This document shows, in pieces, positions 1 through 7,400 of a stretch of DNA of 18,376 bases. The position numbers were made by a program, and so were the translations under genes. The DNA lies in the NCBI GenBank assembly GCA_038231615.1, contig JBBRLA010000089.1, positions 1-18,376 on the forward strand, written 5' to 3'. Every line of letters starts with the position of its first letter. The stretch's first letter is position 1. This DNA comes from JBBRLA01 sp038231615. GTDB lineage: Bacteria > Myxococcota_A > Polyangia > Palsa-1104 > JAEUJZ01. The notes under the pieces were generated by a model. That model did not search any database. It was not told where the DNA came from and worked only from the letters and a program-made list of their open reading frames with translations.

Positions 1-273
1 AATATGTCAACTGAAAATTGGCCGGACCTGTATGGCCGGTGCGTAGCTGAGGGTCGAGAGGTGGGTTATTCGTCCTAACCTCAGAAGGCGCGGCCGCTTT
101 TCCTGCGGGCGAGCGCCATCTGTTCCCCCGGGCAGCACGGGATCTGCGAGTCGGGGCAGAGGGAGCGGATCGACGGGCTGCTATCGAGACAGCTTTCGGG
201 CCGACACTGAGTTGGGATAGGGTCTCTGGCATGTCGATGAGAGCGGATCGGGGCCGGACGACCGGAGCGGGGC
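1..273. other. Gene-poor left edge, no supported gene
   Basis: I see no convincing reading frame here. Short frames on both strands are Arg/Pro/Ser-rich, as expected of high-GC non-coding sequence, and match nothing I recognise. The first bases, TGTCAACTGAAAATTGGCC at 5-23, resemble the terminal sequences I associate with some IS21-type insertion sequences, but only about 20 bases are available, no transposase is present and no second end is visible. The resemblance is from memory and unverified. The stretch sits next to a decayed transporter gene, so degraded accessory DNA is a reasonable reading. Confidence 0.4.
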
Positions 274-576
274 ATGACGCGGCCGGCGGGGGAGACCGGC
301 GTGGTGGCGTCGCTCTTCCTGGGCTACGTCGGGATCTACCTGTGCCGCAAGAACCTGGCCGTGCGATGCCGCTCTTGCAGGATCGTCGACGCGGTAGGCT
401 ACGTCGGCGGCATCCTGGCCGGCGAGGTGCTGGGGCGGCTCCTGGACCTGGGCGGCTATGGGCTCGGCTTCCGCTGTCTCTCCGCGGTCACCGTGGTGGC
501 CGCGCTGATGTCCTGGGTTTGCGATCCTCTCCTCGATAGGGCCGCCCCCTCCTCGATTGTGCTACATAAGAGATAG
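274..576 (+). pseudogene. Remnant of an MFS (OPA-like) transporter, internally deleted
   Basis: Two separated parts of a major facilitator superfamily protein are joined in one short frame. Residues about 9-30 (LFLGYVGIYLCRKNLAV) look like the first membrane helix of organophosphate:phosphate antiporter-type carriers such as GlpT and UhpT. Residues about 37-80 (VDAVGYVGGILAGEVLGRLLD and onward) look like the last two helices. A full family member has roughly 400-450 residues and 12 helices; only about 100 codons remain, so some 300 residues are missing. Around 360-380 the natural continuation AMPLLQ is in another frame, so a frame change accompanies the deletion. A functional carrier is impossible. 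The alternative, a genuine small membrane protein, is less likely because both halves resemble known separate segments of one larger family. Confidence 0.6.
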
Positions 577-585
577 AACGAGATC

Positions 586-1007
586 ATGCCAGCACGCGAT
601 GCTTATCATGGGCCGTCAAGAACGCGCTCGTCAAGGATGGATGGACCATCACACATGACCCCCTTCATCTCCGGCTCCAGGGCGGCAGTCGCAATCTCTA
701 TATCGATCTGGGCGCCGAACGGCTGATCGGCGCGGAGCGCGGCACTCAAAAGATAGCGGTCGAGATCAAGGGGTTCGCCGGTCCTTCCGACGTCCGAGAA
801 CTGGAAGAGGCCGTCGGCCAGTTCGTGGTCTATGCGAGGCTGCTGCGGCGATATCAGCCGGAGAGGATCTTGTATCTCGCCGTTCCGGAGTTCGCCTGGC
901 GCGGCATCTTCGCCGAAGAAATCGGCCAGGTGCTCCTGGACGACTCCACGCTGCGTGTCGTGGCTTTCGACCCCGACGAGGAGGCAATCGTACAATGGAC
1001 GTCCTGA
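586..1007 (+). pseudogene. xisH: XisH family protein (fdxN element excision controlling factor), apparent 1-base frameshift
   Basis: XisH and XisI were described in heterocystous cyanobacteria as factors needed for XisF-driven excision of the fdxN element; XisH is a small PD-(D/E)XK nuclease-like protein of about 138 residues. The ATG at 586 gives MPARDAYH, the usual XisH N-terminus, but this frame is then lost. From 612 another frame gives VKNALVKDGWTITHDPLHL and continues to the stop at 1005-1007. Restoring one G in the GGG at 610-612 joins both parts into about 140 residues, the family length. In that product Asp41 (YIDLGAE) and Glu60-x-Lys62 (VEIKGF) are the expected nuclease-like motif. 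The end overlaps xisI by 13 bases. Without correction only a start at GTG 825 (60 residues) is open, which would lack the motif. The missing base may be a true mutation or a sequencing error in a short G run. Confidence 0.75.
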
Positions 1008-1330
1008 CTTCTTACCGTGACGCGCTCCTGCGAACGCTGAACGACTACGCCCGTATCCCCAATGCCCAGGGCGAGATTCGCAGCGAGGTGATTTGCGACC
1101 TGAAGAACGATCACTACCTGCTGGTGCAGGTCGGCTGGGATGGCGGGTACCGCGTACACGGTACGCTGATCCACGTGGACGTGATCGACGGGAAGCTGTG
1201 GATCCAGTACGACGGGACCGAACAGGGAATCGCCGGAGACCTGGTCGCCGCAGGGGTGCCCAAGGACAAGATCGTGCTCGGCTTCCGCCCGCCACAGGCC
1301 CGCAAATACACCGAATTCGCCGCTGCGTGA
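995..1330 (+). CDS. xisI: XisI family protein (fdxN element excision controlling factor)
   Basis: The 111-residue product has the length and pattern of XisI, the constant partner of XisH: an N-terminal helix (MDVLTSYRDALLRTLNDYA), then a compact alpha/beta fold with YLLVQVGWDG, RVHGTLIHVDVIDGKLWIQYDGTE and IAGDLVAAGVPKDKIVLGF. In cyanobacteria the pair directs the XisF recombinase during heterocyst development, but many bacteria carry xisHI without any such element and their role there is unsettled. The start is well supported: AGGAGG at 979-984 lies ten bases upstream, and the ATG overlaps the end of xisH, which implies translational coupling. No recombinase gene is present in this window. 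The gene is intact although xisH is frame-broken. It runs convergently to udk, with about 110 non-coding bases between them. Confidence 0.88.
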   Translation: MDVLTSYRDALLRTLNDYARIPNAQGEIRSEVICDLKNDHYLLVQVGWDGGYRVHGTLIHVDVIDGKLWIQYDGTEQGIAGDLVAAGVPKDKIVLGFRPPQARKYTEFAAA

Positions 1331-1442
1331 TTCATCGAAAGAGCTTATGAAATTCTAGATTAGTGGCCATTCGCTCCATGTCAAGCATGCTGCCCTCGCA
1401 TGAGTCATTCGTTCAGTGGATCGGGATTTCCTCAGCGGGCCA

Positions 1443-2138
1443 CTAGGCCCGCGCGGCCCGGCTGGCGAAGCCGATCTGGGTGGGCGGGCCGGGCTGGACC
1501 TGCAGGGCGGCGGTGTCCTGCTGGACGCGGAGGTGGTGGCGCAGGCGGCCAACCACCAGATCGAGGGCCACTTGGTTCTCGCCACCCTCGGGGATGATGA
1601 GGTCCGCCCAGCGTTTGGAGGGCTCGACAAACTGGAGGTGCATCGGCCGGACGGTCTTGTAGTACTGCTCGCGCACCGACTGGAAGGTGCGCCCGCGCTG
1701 TTCCAGATCGCGACGAATGCGCCTGAACACCCGGATGTCCGCGTCAGTGTCGACGAAGATCTTGATGTCCAGCAGGTCGCGCACCTCGCGCTCGACGAAG
1801 ATCAGGATGCCCTCGACGATGACGAAGGGGGTCGGCTCGACGTGGCGGCGAACTGGGAGGCGGGCGTGGGATTTGAAGTCGTAGGCCGGGACATCGACGG
1901 GATGGCCGCTCTTAATGGCCTGGAGGTGCTGCACCAGCAGGCCGGTGTCCAGGGAGTCGGGGTGATCGAAGTTGAGCTGCTCCCGCTGGGCCAGGCTCAG
2001 GTCGGGTCGGTCCCGGTAGTAGCTATCGTGGTCGATGACGGCGACAGTGCCCCGAGGCAAGCCCTCGGCGATCTTGGCAGCGACGGTGGATTTGCCCGAG
2101 CCGGTGCCGCCGGCGACTCCTACCAAAAGCGGGTTCAC
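1443..2138 (-). CDS. udk: Uridine kinase (pyrimidine salvage)
   Basis: Phosphorylates uridine and cytidine to UMP and CMP in the cytoplasm. The 231-residue product shows the P-loop GGTGSGKST (residues 10-18), the uridine-kinase signature DHDSYYRD (36-43), NFDHPDS (56-62), YDFKSHAR (86-93), EGILIF (109-114), the Arg-rich lid RRIRRDLEQRGR (139-150) and the closing ADLIIPEGG (178-186). E. coli Udk has 213 residues; the excess lies in a C-terminal tail after about residue 205 (QQDTAALQVQPGPPT), which is not conserved in the family as I know it. The start is a GTG; the ATG 11 bases upstream is out of frame, and no clear Shine-Dalgarno sequence precedes the GTG. It lies downstream of aspS on the same strand, separated by a repeat-containing gap of about 130 bases. 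Phosphoribulokinase, the sister family, is less likely given the DHDSYYRD and length. Confidence 0.92.
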   Translation of the reverse strand: MNPLLVGVAGGTGSGKSTVAAKIAEGLPRGTVAVIDHDSYYRDRPDLSLAQREQLNFDHPDSLDTGLLVQHLQAIKSGHPVDVPAYDFKSHARLPVRRHVEPTPFVIVEGILIFVEREVRDLLDIKIFVDTDADIRVFRRIRRDLEQRGRTFQSVREQYYKTVRPMHLQFVEPSKRWADLIIPEGGENQVALDLVVGRLRHHLRVQQDTAALQVQPGPPTQIGFASRAARA

Positions 2139-2215
2139 GGGCTGGACATTAACACAACCCGCCGCAAATGCTATCTTCGCGCTGGGTCAGCAGGCAGCCG
2201 ATCCCCTGTCGAGCA

Positions 2216-2257
2216 ATCACCGCGGCGCTTCGCGAGCTATCACCGCGGCGCTTCGCG
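2216..2257. repeat. Two tandem copies of a 19-bp GCGAAGCGCCGC-type element after aspS
   Basis: ATCACCGCGGCGCTTCGCG occurs at 2216-2234 and again at 2239-2257, a period of 23 bases. The reverse complement begins CGCGAAGCGCCGC, which is also the core of the triple repeat at 13934-14023. The copies follow the end of aspS on the minus strand. CGTCATCCTGAGCG (minus strand, 2278-2265) immediately precedes them and contains the aspS stop codon. The arrangement looks like an interspersed intergenic element rather than a terminator: no T-run follows. Confidence 0.7.
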
Positions 2258-2267
2258 CTTGGCGCGC

Positions 2268-4103
2268 TCAGGATGACGGAATCACCCGGATGAACAGCTC
2301 CTCGAGCTGCTTTTTGCCCACCTCGGTGGGGCAGTCGGTCATCGGGTCAGTGCCGTGCTGGGTCTTTGGGAAGGCGATGACATCGCGCAGGGAGTCGGCG
2401 CCGCATAGGAGCATGGACAGCCGGTCCACCCCCAGGGCGATGCCGCCGTGAGGCGGGGGGCCGTGGCGGAAGGCGTCCAGGAGGAAGCCGAACTTGGCAC
2501 GGAAGTCCTCTTCGGAAAGGCCGAGGGCGGCGAAGACCTGAGACTGGACCTCCCGGTCGTGGATGCGGATGGAGCCGCCGCCAATCTCGTTGCCGTTGAG
2601 CACCAGATCGTAGGCCCGCGCCCGGACCTCGTCGGGGGCGGTCGCAAGGAGCGGCAGGTGCTCCGGCCGGGGCGAGGTGAAGGGGTGGTGGGCGGCGACA
2701 AGCTGGCCGTGCTCGTTGCGTTCGAACATGGGGAAGTCGGTGACCCAGAGGAAGCGCCAGGTCCCGCTGACAGAAAGCACCAGCTTCTTGCCCATGTGGT
2801 GGCGCAGGGCGCTGAGCACGGTGTTGACCACCTTGGGCCGGCCGAACTGGAAGAGCAGAAGATCGCCCGGCTGGCCGCCCACGGCGTGGTTCACCGCCAG
2901 GCGCAACTCGGGGGTGATGACCTTGGCGAAGGGCGACTGGGTCCAGCCTGCGTCGGCCCCGGCACCCGCGGGATCGAGGCGGGCCGAACCCAGGCCGGTG
3001 GCGCCCATGCCCTTGACCACGTCCTCCAGCTTTTTGACCTCGGTGTTGGAGAGCTTGGCGGCGTGGGCCGCGGGGATGCGCAGGAGCTTCACGATGCCCT
3101 GGTCGGCGACTGTCTTGTGGAACAGGGGCACGCCGCCTCCGCCGTGGGTGGTAACCAGGGCGGTGATGTCGGCCAGTTCCAGGGGGTTGCGCAGGTCGGG
3201 CTTGTCCTCGCCGAAGCGGGCCATGGCCTCGGTGTAGGGCATGCGCGGAAAGGGCAAAGGGAGGGTGACGCCCAGGGTCTCTTGCCAGATCTGCGCCACC
3301 AGGCTCTCGGTTATGGCCTGGATGTCGTCCTCGTTGATGAAGGACATCTCCACGTCGATCTGGGTGAACTCGGGCTGCCGGTCCATGCGCAGGTCCTCGT
3401 CGCGGAAGCAGCGCACGATCTGGAAGTAGCGGTCCATGCCGGCGACCATGAAGAGCTGCTTGAAGATCTGCGGCGACTCGGCCAGGGCGTAGAAGCGGCC
3501 GGGATTCAGGCGCGAGGGCACCAGGAAGTTGCGAGCACCGCCGGGGGTGTACTTGACCATGAACGGGGTCTCGATTTCGAGGAAGCCGTTTTTGTGGAAG
3601 TAGTCGCGGGTGGCGCGATAGAGCTGGCTGCGCAACTGGAAGTTCCGCTGTAGCACCGGGCGGCGCAGGTCCAGATAGCGGTGCTTTAGGCGGATCTCCT
3701 CGCGGGTCTCGACGTCGTCCTCGATCTGGAAGGGCGGGGTGTCGGAGCGGGAGAAGATCTGTAGGGCGGTGGCCTCGATCTCGATCTGGCCGGTCGGCAG
3801 CTTCGGGTTGGCCTGGCCGCCCGAGGCGGTACGCAGGCGGACCCGCCCGGCGATGCCGATGCAGAATTCGGAGCGCAGGCTGTCCGCGGTGGTGTGGGCC
3901 GTGGCGTCGATGTCGGGACCGAAGACGACCTGGGTCAGGCCGCTGCGATCGCGCAGGTCGATGAAGATGCGACCGCCGAGGTCCCGGCGGACCTTCACCC
4001 AGCCAAAGAGGACGACCTGCTTGGTGTCGTCGGTGGCCCGGAGATCGCCGCAGTAATGAGTACGTTTGATATTGTTCTTCGTATTGTCGAGGAAGATGGA
4101 CAT
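2268..4103 (-). CDS. aspS: Aspartyl-tRNA synthetase (class II)
   Basis: Charges tRNA-Asp with aspartate using ATP. The 611-residue product has the bacterial-type order: N-terminal OB-fold anticodon-binding domain (about 15-115, with FGWVKVRRDLGGRIFIDLRD), class II catalytic core with FRDEDLRMDRQPEFTQID (233-250, motif 2), the GAD insertion (about 285-430), HHPFTSP (472-478) and GVDRLSMLL (558-566, motif 3). Leu follows RRD near residue 42, as in E. coli AspRS; non-discriminating enzymes that also charge tRNA-Asn commonly have His there, so a tRNA-Asp-specific enzyme is likely. The flipping loop reads TPGGARNF instead of the E. coli-type TPEGARDF. The ATG at 4103 has no Shine-Dalgarno sequence and sits seven bases after a possible -10 box, suggesting a leaderless message. 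The stop codon lies inside a repeat-like sequence. tRNA-Pro lies upstream on the same strand. Confidence 0.96.
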   Translation of the reverse strand: MSIFLDNTKNNIKRTHYCGDLRATDDTKQVVLFGWVKVRRDLGGRIFIDLRDRSGLTQVVFGPDIDATAHTTADSLRSEFCIGIAGRVRLRTASGGQANPKLPTGQIEIEATALQIFSRSDTPPFQIEDDVETREEIRLKHRYLDLRRPVLQRNFQLRSQLYRATRDYFHKNGFLEIETPFMVKYTPGGARNFLVPSRLNPGRFYALAESPQIFKQLFMVAGMDRYFQIVRCFRDEDLRMDRQPEFTQIDVEMSFINEDDIQAITESLVAQIWQETLGVTLPLPFPRMPYTEAMARFGEDKPDLRNPLELADITALVTTHGGGGVPLFHKTVADQGIVKLLRIPAAHAAKLSNTEVKKLEDVVKGMGATGLGSARLDPAGAGADAGWTQSPFAKVITPELRLAVNHAVGGQPGDLLLFQFGRPKVVNTVLSALRHHMGKKLVLSVSGTWRFLWVTDFPMFERNEHGQLVAAHHPFTSPRPEHLPLLATAPDEVRARAYDLVLNGNEIGGGSIRIHDREVQSQVFAALGLSEEDFRAKFGFLLDAFRHGPPPHGGIALGVDRLSMLLCGADSLRDVIAFPKTQHGTDPMTDCPTEVGKKQLEELFIRVIPSS

Positions 4104-4110
4104 GGAGGGC

Positions 4111-4139
4111 AGTGTAGCAGCGCCGGGCGGCAGTATCTA
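4111..4139 (-). promoter_or_regulatory. Possible sigma70-type promoter for a leaderless aspS transcript
   Basis: On the minus strand TAGATA (4139-4134) is followed after 17 bases by TACACT (4116-4111). The aspS ATG begins only seven bases after the -10 hexamer, so transcription would start at or next to the first codon. This fits the absence of a ribosome-binding site. Each hexamer matches consensus at four of six positions, so chance cannot be excluded; the upstream tRNA promoter could also serve aspS. Confidence 0.4.
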
Positions 4140-4225
4140 TACGGCTGGGGCCCGGGGTCTGAGAAGAAGCGAGAGAAGCGGAAAAAGCACGAAAAGACGA
4201 TGGACCAAAGAGATTTCGGATTTCA

Positions 4226-4300
<75 letters not shown>

Positions 4301-4333
4301 TTCAGAGTTTGATAGGTCGCCAAGTTCGTACCT

Positions 4334-4362
4334 ACCTAATCCGACTTGGCCTTATCTGTCAA
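4334..4362 (-). promoter_or_regulatory. Likely sigma70-type promoter of tRNA-Pro
   Basis: A perfect -35 hexamer TTGACA occupies 4362-4357 on the minus strand. After 17 bases comes TTAGGT (4339-4334), a weak -10. The -10 is 33 bases upstream of the tRNA 5' end, a normal leader distance. The perfect -35 and the position support the call; the poor -10 lowers certainty. Confidence 0.5.
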
Positions 4363-4416
4363 TAGCTTTGTTTGCGCGGACGGGGGAATCCGCTCGGCGC
4401 GAAGTCGCGGCGGGCA

Positions 4417-4425
4417 TGCTATTCT
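4417..4425 (+). promoter_or_regulatory. Possible extended -10 promoter for the redox fusion gene
   Basis: TGCTATTCT at 4417-4425 matches an extended -10 element (TGnTATnnT). No good -35 hexamer stands 17 bases upstream, which extended -10 promoters tolerate. Transcription would begin near 4432, leaving a leader of about 60 bases before the ATG at 4495. This is AT-rich sequence in an otherwise GC-rich gap between divergent units. Confidence 0.3.
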
Positions 4426-4494
4426 AAATCGATGGACTGCGGCGCCTTCGCGGTCGGGAGCATCGGTTGTACGCGGTGAAGCCAATGGAGACGA

Positions 4495-7400
4495 ATGCCT
4501 TCGCATCGCCCTGAGTCGCCCCCATTCGAAGGCGCCCCGCTCAGCGGACTGGACATGGACGATGAGGCGGACGATGAGGGGGATGACCGGCCGGCGGCGT
4601 TGGCCGGGGCGGTGGCCAGGGGACTGAATTCTCAACCGCGGCGACCGCGACGACCGCCCCCACTGGCGCCGACAGGAGACCCGTTCAGCGATACCGCGAC
4701 CAAGGTGGCCCGCTATCCCGCCCCGCCCGATCCGGCGCCGGTGAAGATGACCCTGGATGTCGGCACCGTCGATGCCAGCGTGACCCATCAGGCCAAGGGG
4801 GCCCTGGATGTACCTGTCCGGCGGGAAAAATCGGATCGTCAGGAGCCGACCATTTCGGTCGATTCGGACCTGCTGCAAGAGAACCCGGACGACACCCTCC
4901 TTTCTTCCCCCCTGGCGTCGGCGGCGACGTTCATCACCGTCCTGTCTCCCGATTCCACGCTCCTGCTCTCGATGTCGTCCCCCAAGGCGGCGGCCTCGCC
5001 CAGGGCGCCGAGCGTCCCCCGGGAATCGGCGCAGGAGCCCACCCGGGTGGTCTCGCTGCTGAAGCTGGCTGAACTGGACGAGCCAAGGTCGCGCAAGACC
5101 CGCGCCCAGCAGCAAATCGCGATCGACGAGCCGACGCTGCCGCCCGCCGAGCCGGCGGAGACGATCCAGGGGAAGCAGAAGAAAAAGAAGAAACCCATCC
5201 TTCAGGTCAAGGCCAAGAGCAAGGCCAAGCCCTCTCCCGTCGATCCCGAGCGGTTGCGGGTGCAACAGGAGGCGACGGAGCGCAAGGACGCCGAGGAGAA
5301 GTCCGGGCTGCACCGCTTCTTCGAGCGATCCGGTCTGTACCCCCTCGCCGGGCCCGCCCAGAGTCTGGGCGGACCCACGCCGGAAGCCACGATGATCGGC
5401 CGCTTCCTCGGGCTGGTGGGGCTGGCGCACGACGAGCGGCCTGGCAGCAAGGAGGACCCGGTCCAGCTGGCCTGGGAGGTCGTCCAGAAAGCGGCGTTCC
5501 TCGACGGATTGAACCCGCAGTTCCTGGATGACGCCATCCGCACCGGCGATCTGAAGCTGGTCCGCGCGGGGCGGGACGTCCTCCTTGACACCGAGGGACG
5601 GGCACTGCTGGTCCGCGAAGGGCAGGTGGCGCTGGCCCGCTTCAGGCCGGAGGTGCTGGAGAAGGAACGCCGGGCCCAGCGGGCCTACCGCCCCGGGGAC
5701 AAGAAAGCGGAGAAGCGCGAGCACAAGCGGCGACAGGAGGCCGGGCCGCTCATCCGCATGTGCGAGACCAACCTGGCGCTTTTCTCTGAAGGGGACCTGA
5801 TCGGCCTGGAGTCGGGCGGCCACATGACCGACGCGGCGGTCTACGCGGTCACACCGGTCAAGCTGCTGAGCATTTCCCGCGCCCGCCTGGAGTCCTGGCG
5901 CCGCACCTACCAGTTCTTCGGCGATCGCCTGCGCCGCGCCGCCGAGGCGGCCCGCAGGCGCATCGACGCCAACTCCGGGGCGCGCAGCCTGGTAGCAGAC
6001 TTCTTCGTGCGCCACGGACTCTCGGTGGCCATGTCGCTGCGGGTGCGCGAACTGGACAAGTGCATCGAATGCTATGAGTGCGAGAAGGCCTGCGAGGAGC
6101 GCTACGGAGTCAAGCGCCTTTCGCTGAATGGCAAGGTCCTGGGGGCCCTCGACTTTGTCGACTGCTGCCACACCTGCGTGGACCAGCGCTGCATCGACCC
6201 CTGCGCCTTCGACGCCATCCGGTTCGACACGGAAAAGAAAGAGGTCCTCATTGTCGAGGAGGCGTGTACCGGCTGTACCCTGTGCGCGGTGGCCTGTCCC
6301 TACGACGCCATCGAGATGTGCGAGATGGAGGAGCGACCCCTCCTGCGCCTGCGCCTGGATCGCGAGGGCAAGCTGGGGTTTGGCGAGGGCAAGCAACGCA
6401 AGGCCAAGCTGCGCCGCATCGCCAGCAAGTGCGATCACTGCGTCAGCTACGAGGATCAGGCGTGCATCAGCGCCTGTCCCACCGGCGCCCTTCTGGAGAT
6501 CCCCCCCGAGGCGGCCTTCACCGAGCGCACCGAGAGCCTGGCCGACGCGGCCCGGGGCGGCTTTGACCACACCGCCATGGTCGACGCCGCGCAGCTCTTC
6601 AACCCGAAGAAGTTCATCGACGGCCTTCACAGCGACGACGACAAGGGGCGCTCCGTCGAGAACCGCCTGAAGATCGGCTGGATGTGGGTGGTGGGCCTGC
6701 TCTCCTTCCTGCTCTGCTTCACCGAGATCGCCCTGCGCAAGTTCTGGCCGGGGCTCTCGCTGCTCTTCTACCAGCAGACGCTGGTCGAGGGGCTGGACCC
6801 CGACGTGGCGATGCAGAACATCGACTTCCGCCCCGGCAGCGACTACGCAGTCTGGCTCGGCTGGATCGGCACGGTGGTGATGTTCTCCTCGATGTTCTAC
6901 TCCGCCCGGAAGTGGCTTCCGGGGTTGAAGCGGCTCGGTTCGCAGCGGGGCTGGTTCGATTACCACGTCTGGGCGGGCACCATCGGCCCGCTCTTCATCC
7001 TTCTGCATACTGCCGCCAAGCTGGACAACTGGGTGTCGATCGCCGTCTGGTCGATGGTGGCCACCGCCCTTTCGGGCCTGGTCGGTCGCTACGTGTCGAC
7101 GGAACTGCCCGACCTGGCTTCCCAGGCATCCCTGCATGTCCTCGACCTGGACCGGCAACTGGCCGAGCTGCGCAATCGCCACGCCGGCGTCGCCGTCGCC
7201 GATCGCTACTACTCGACGATGCGCAAGCGTTTCGCCCGGGTGCTGGACCCGGACCTGTCGACGTTCCGCGCGGGAGGGGCGGCGCTGATGATGCTGGCCC
7301 GGGACGAGCTGGCGCGCATCCTGCGCGTGCCCCTGCTCCGGCTGCGCCTCACGGGCATCAAGGATGGCGCGGCCCGGGTGCAGGTGGCCCGCCTGACCAG

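Noticed and set aside
825..1007. A separate 60-residue gene starting at GTG 825
   Set aside because: The sequence is the C-terminal part of XisH, and conserved XisH sequence continues upstream in the same frame to 612, so it is not an independent gene.
2448..3653. Open frame of 401 codons antisense to aspS
   Set aside because: aspS on the other strand is unmistakable; the antisense product shows no family features.
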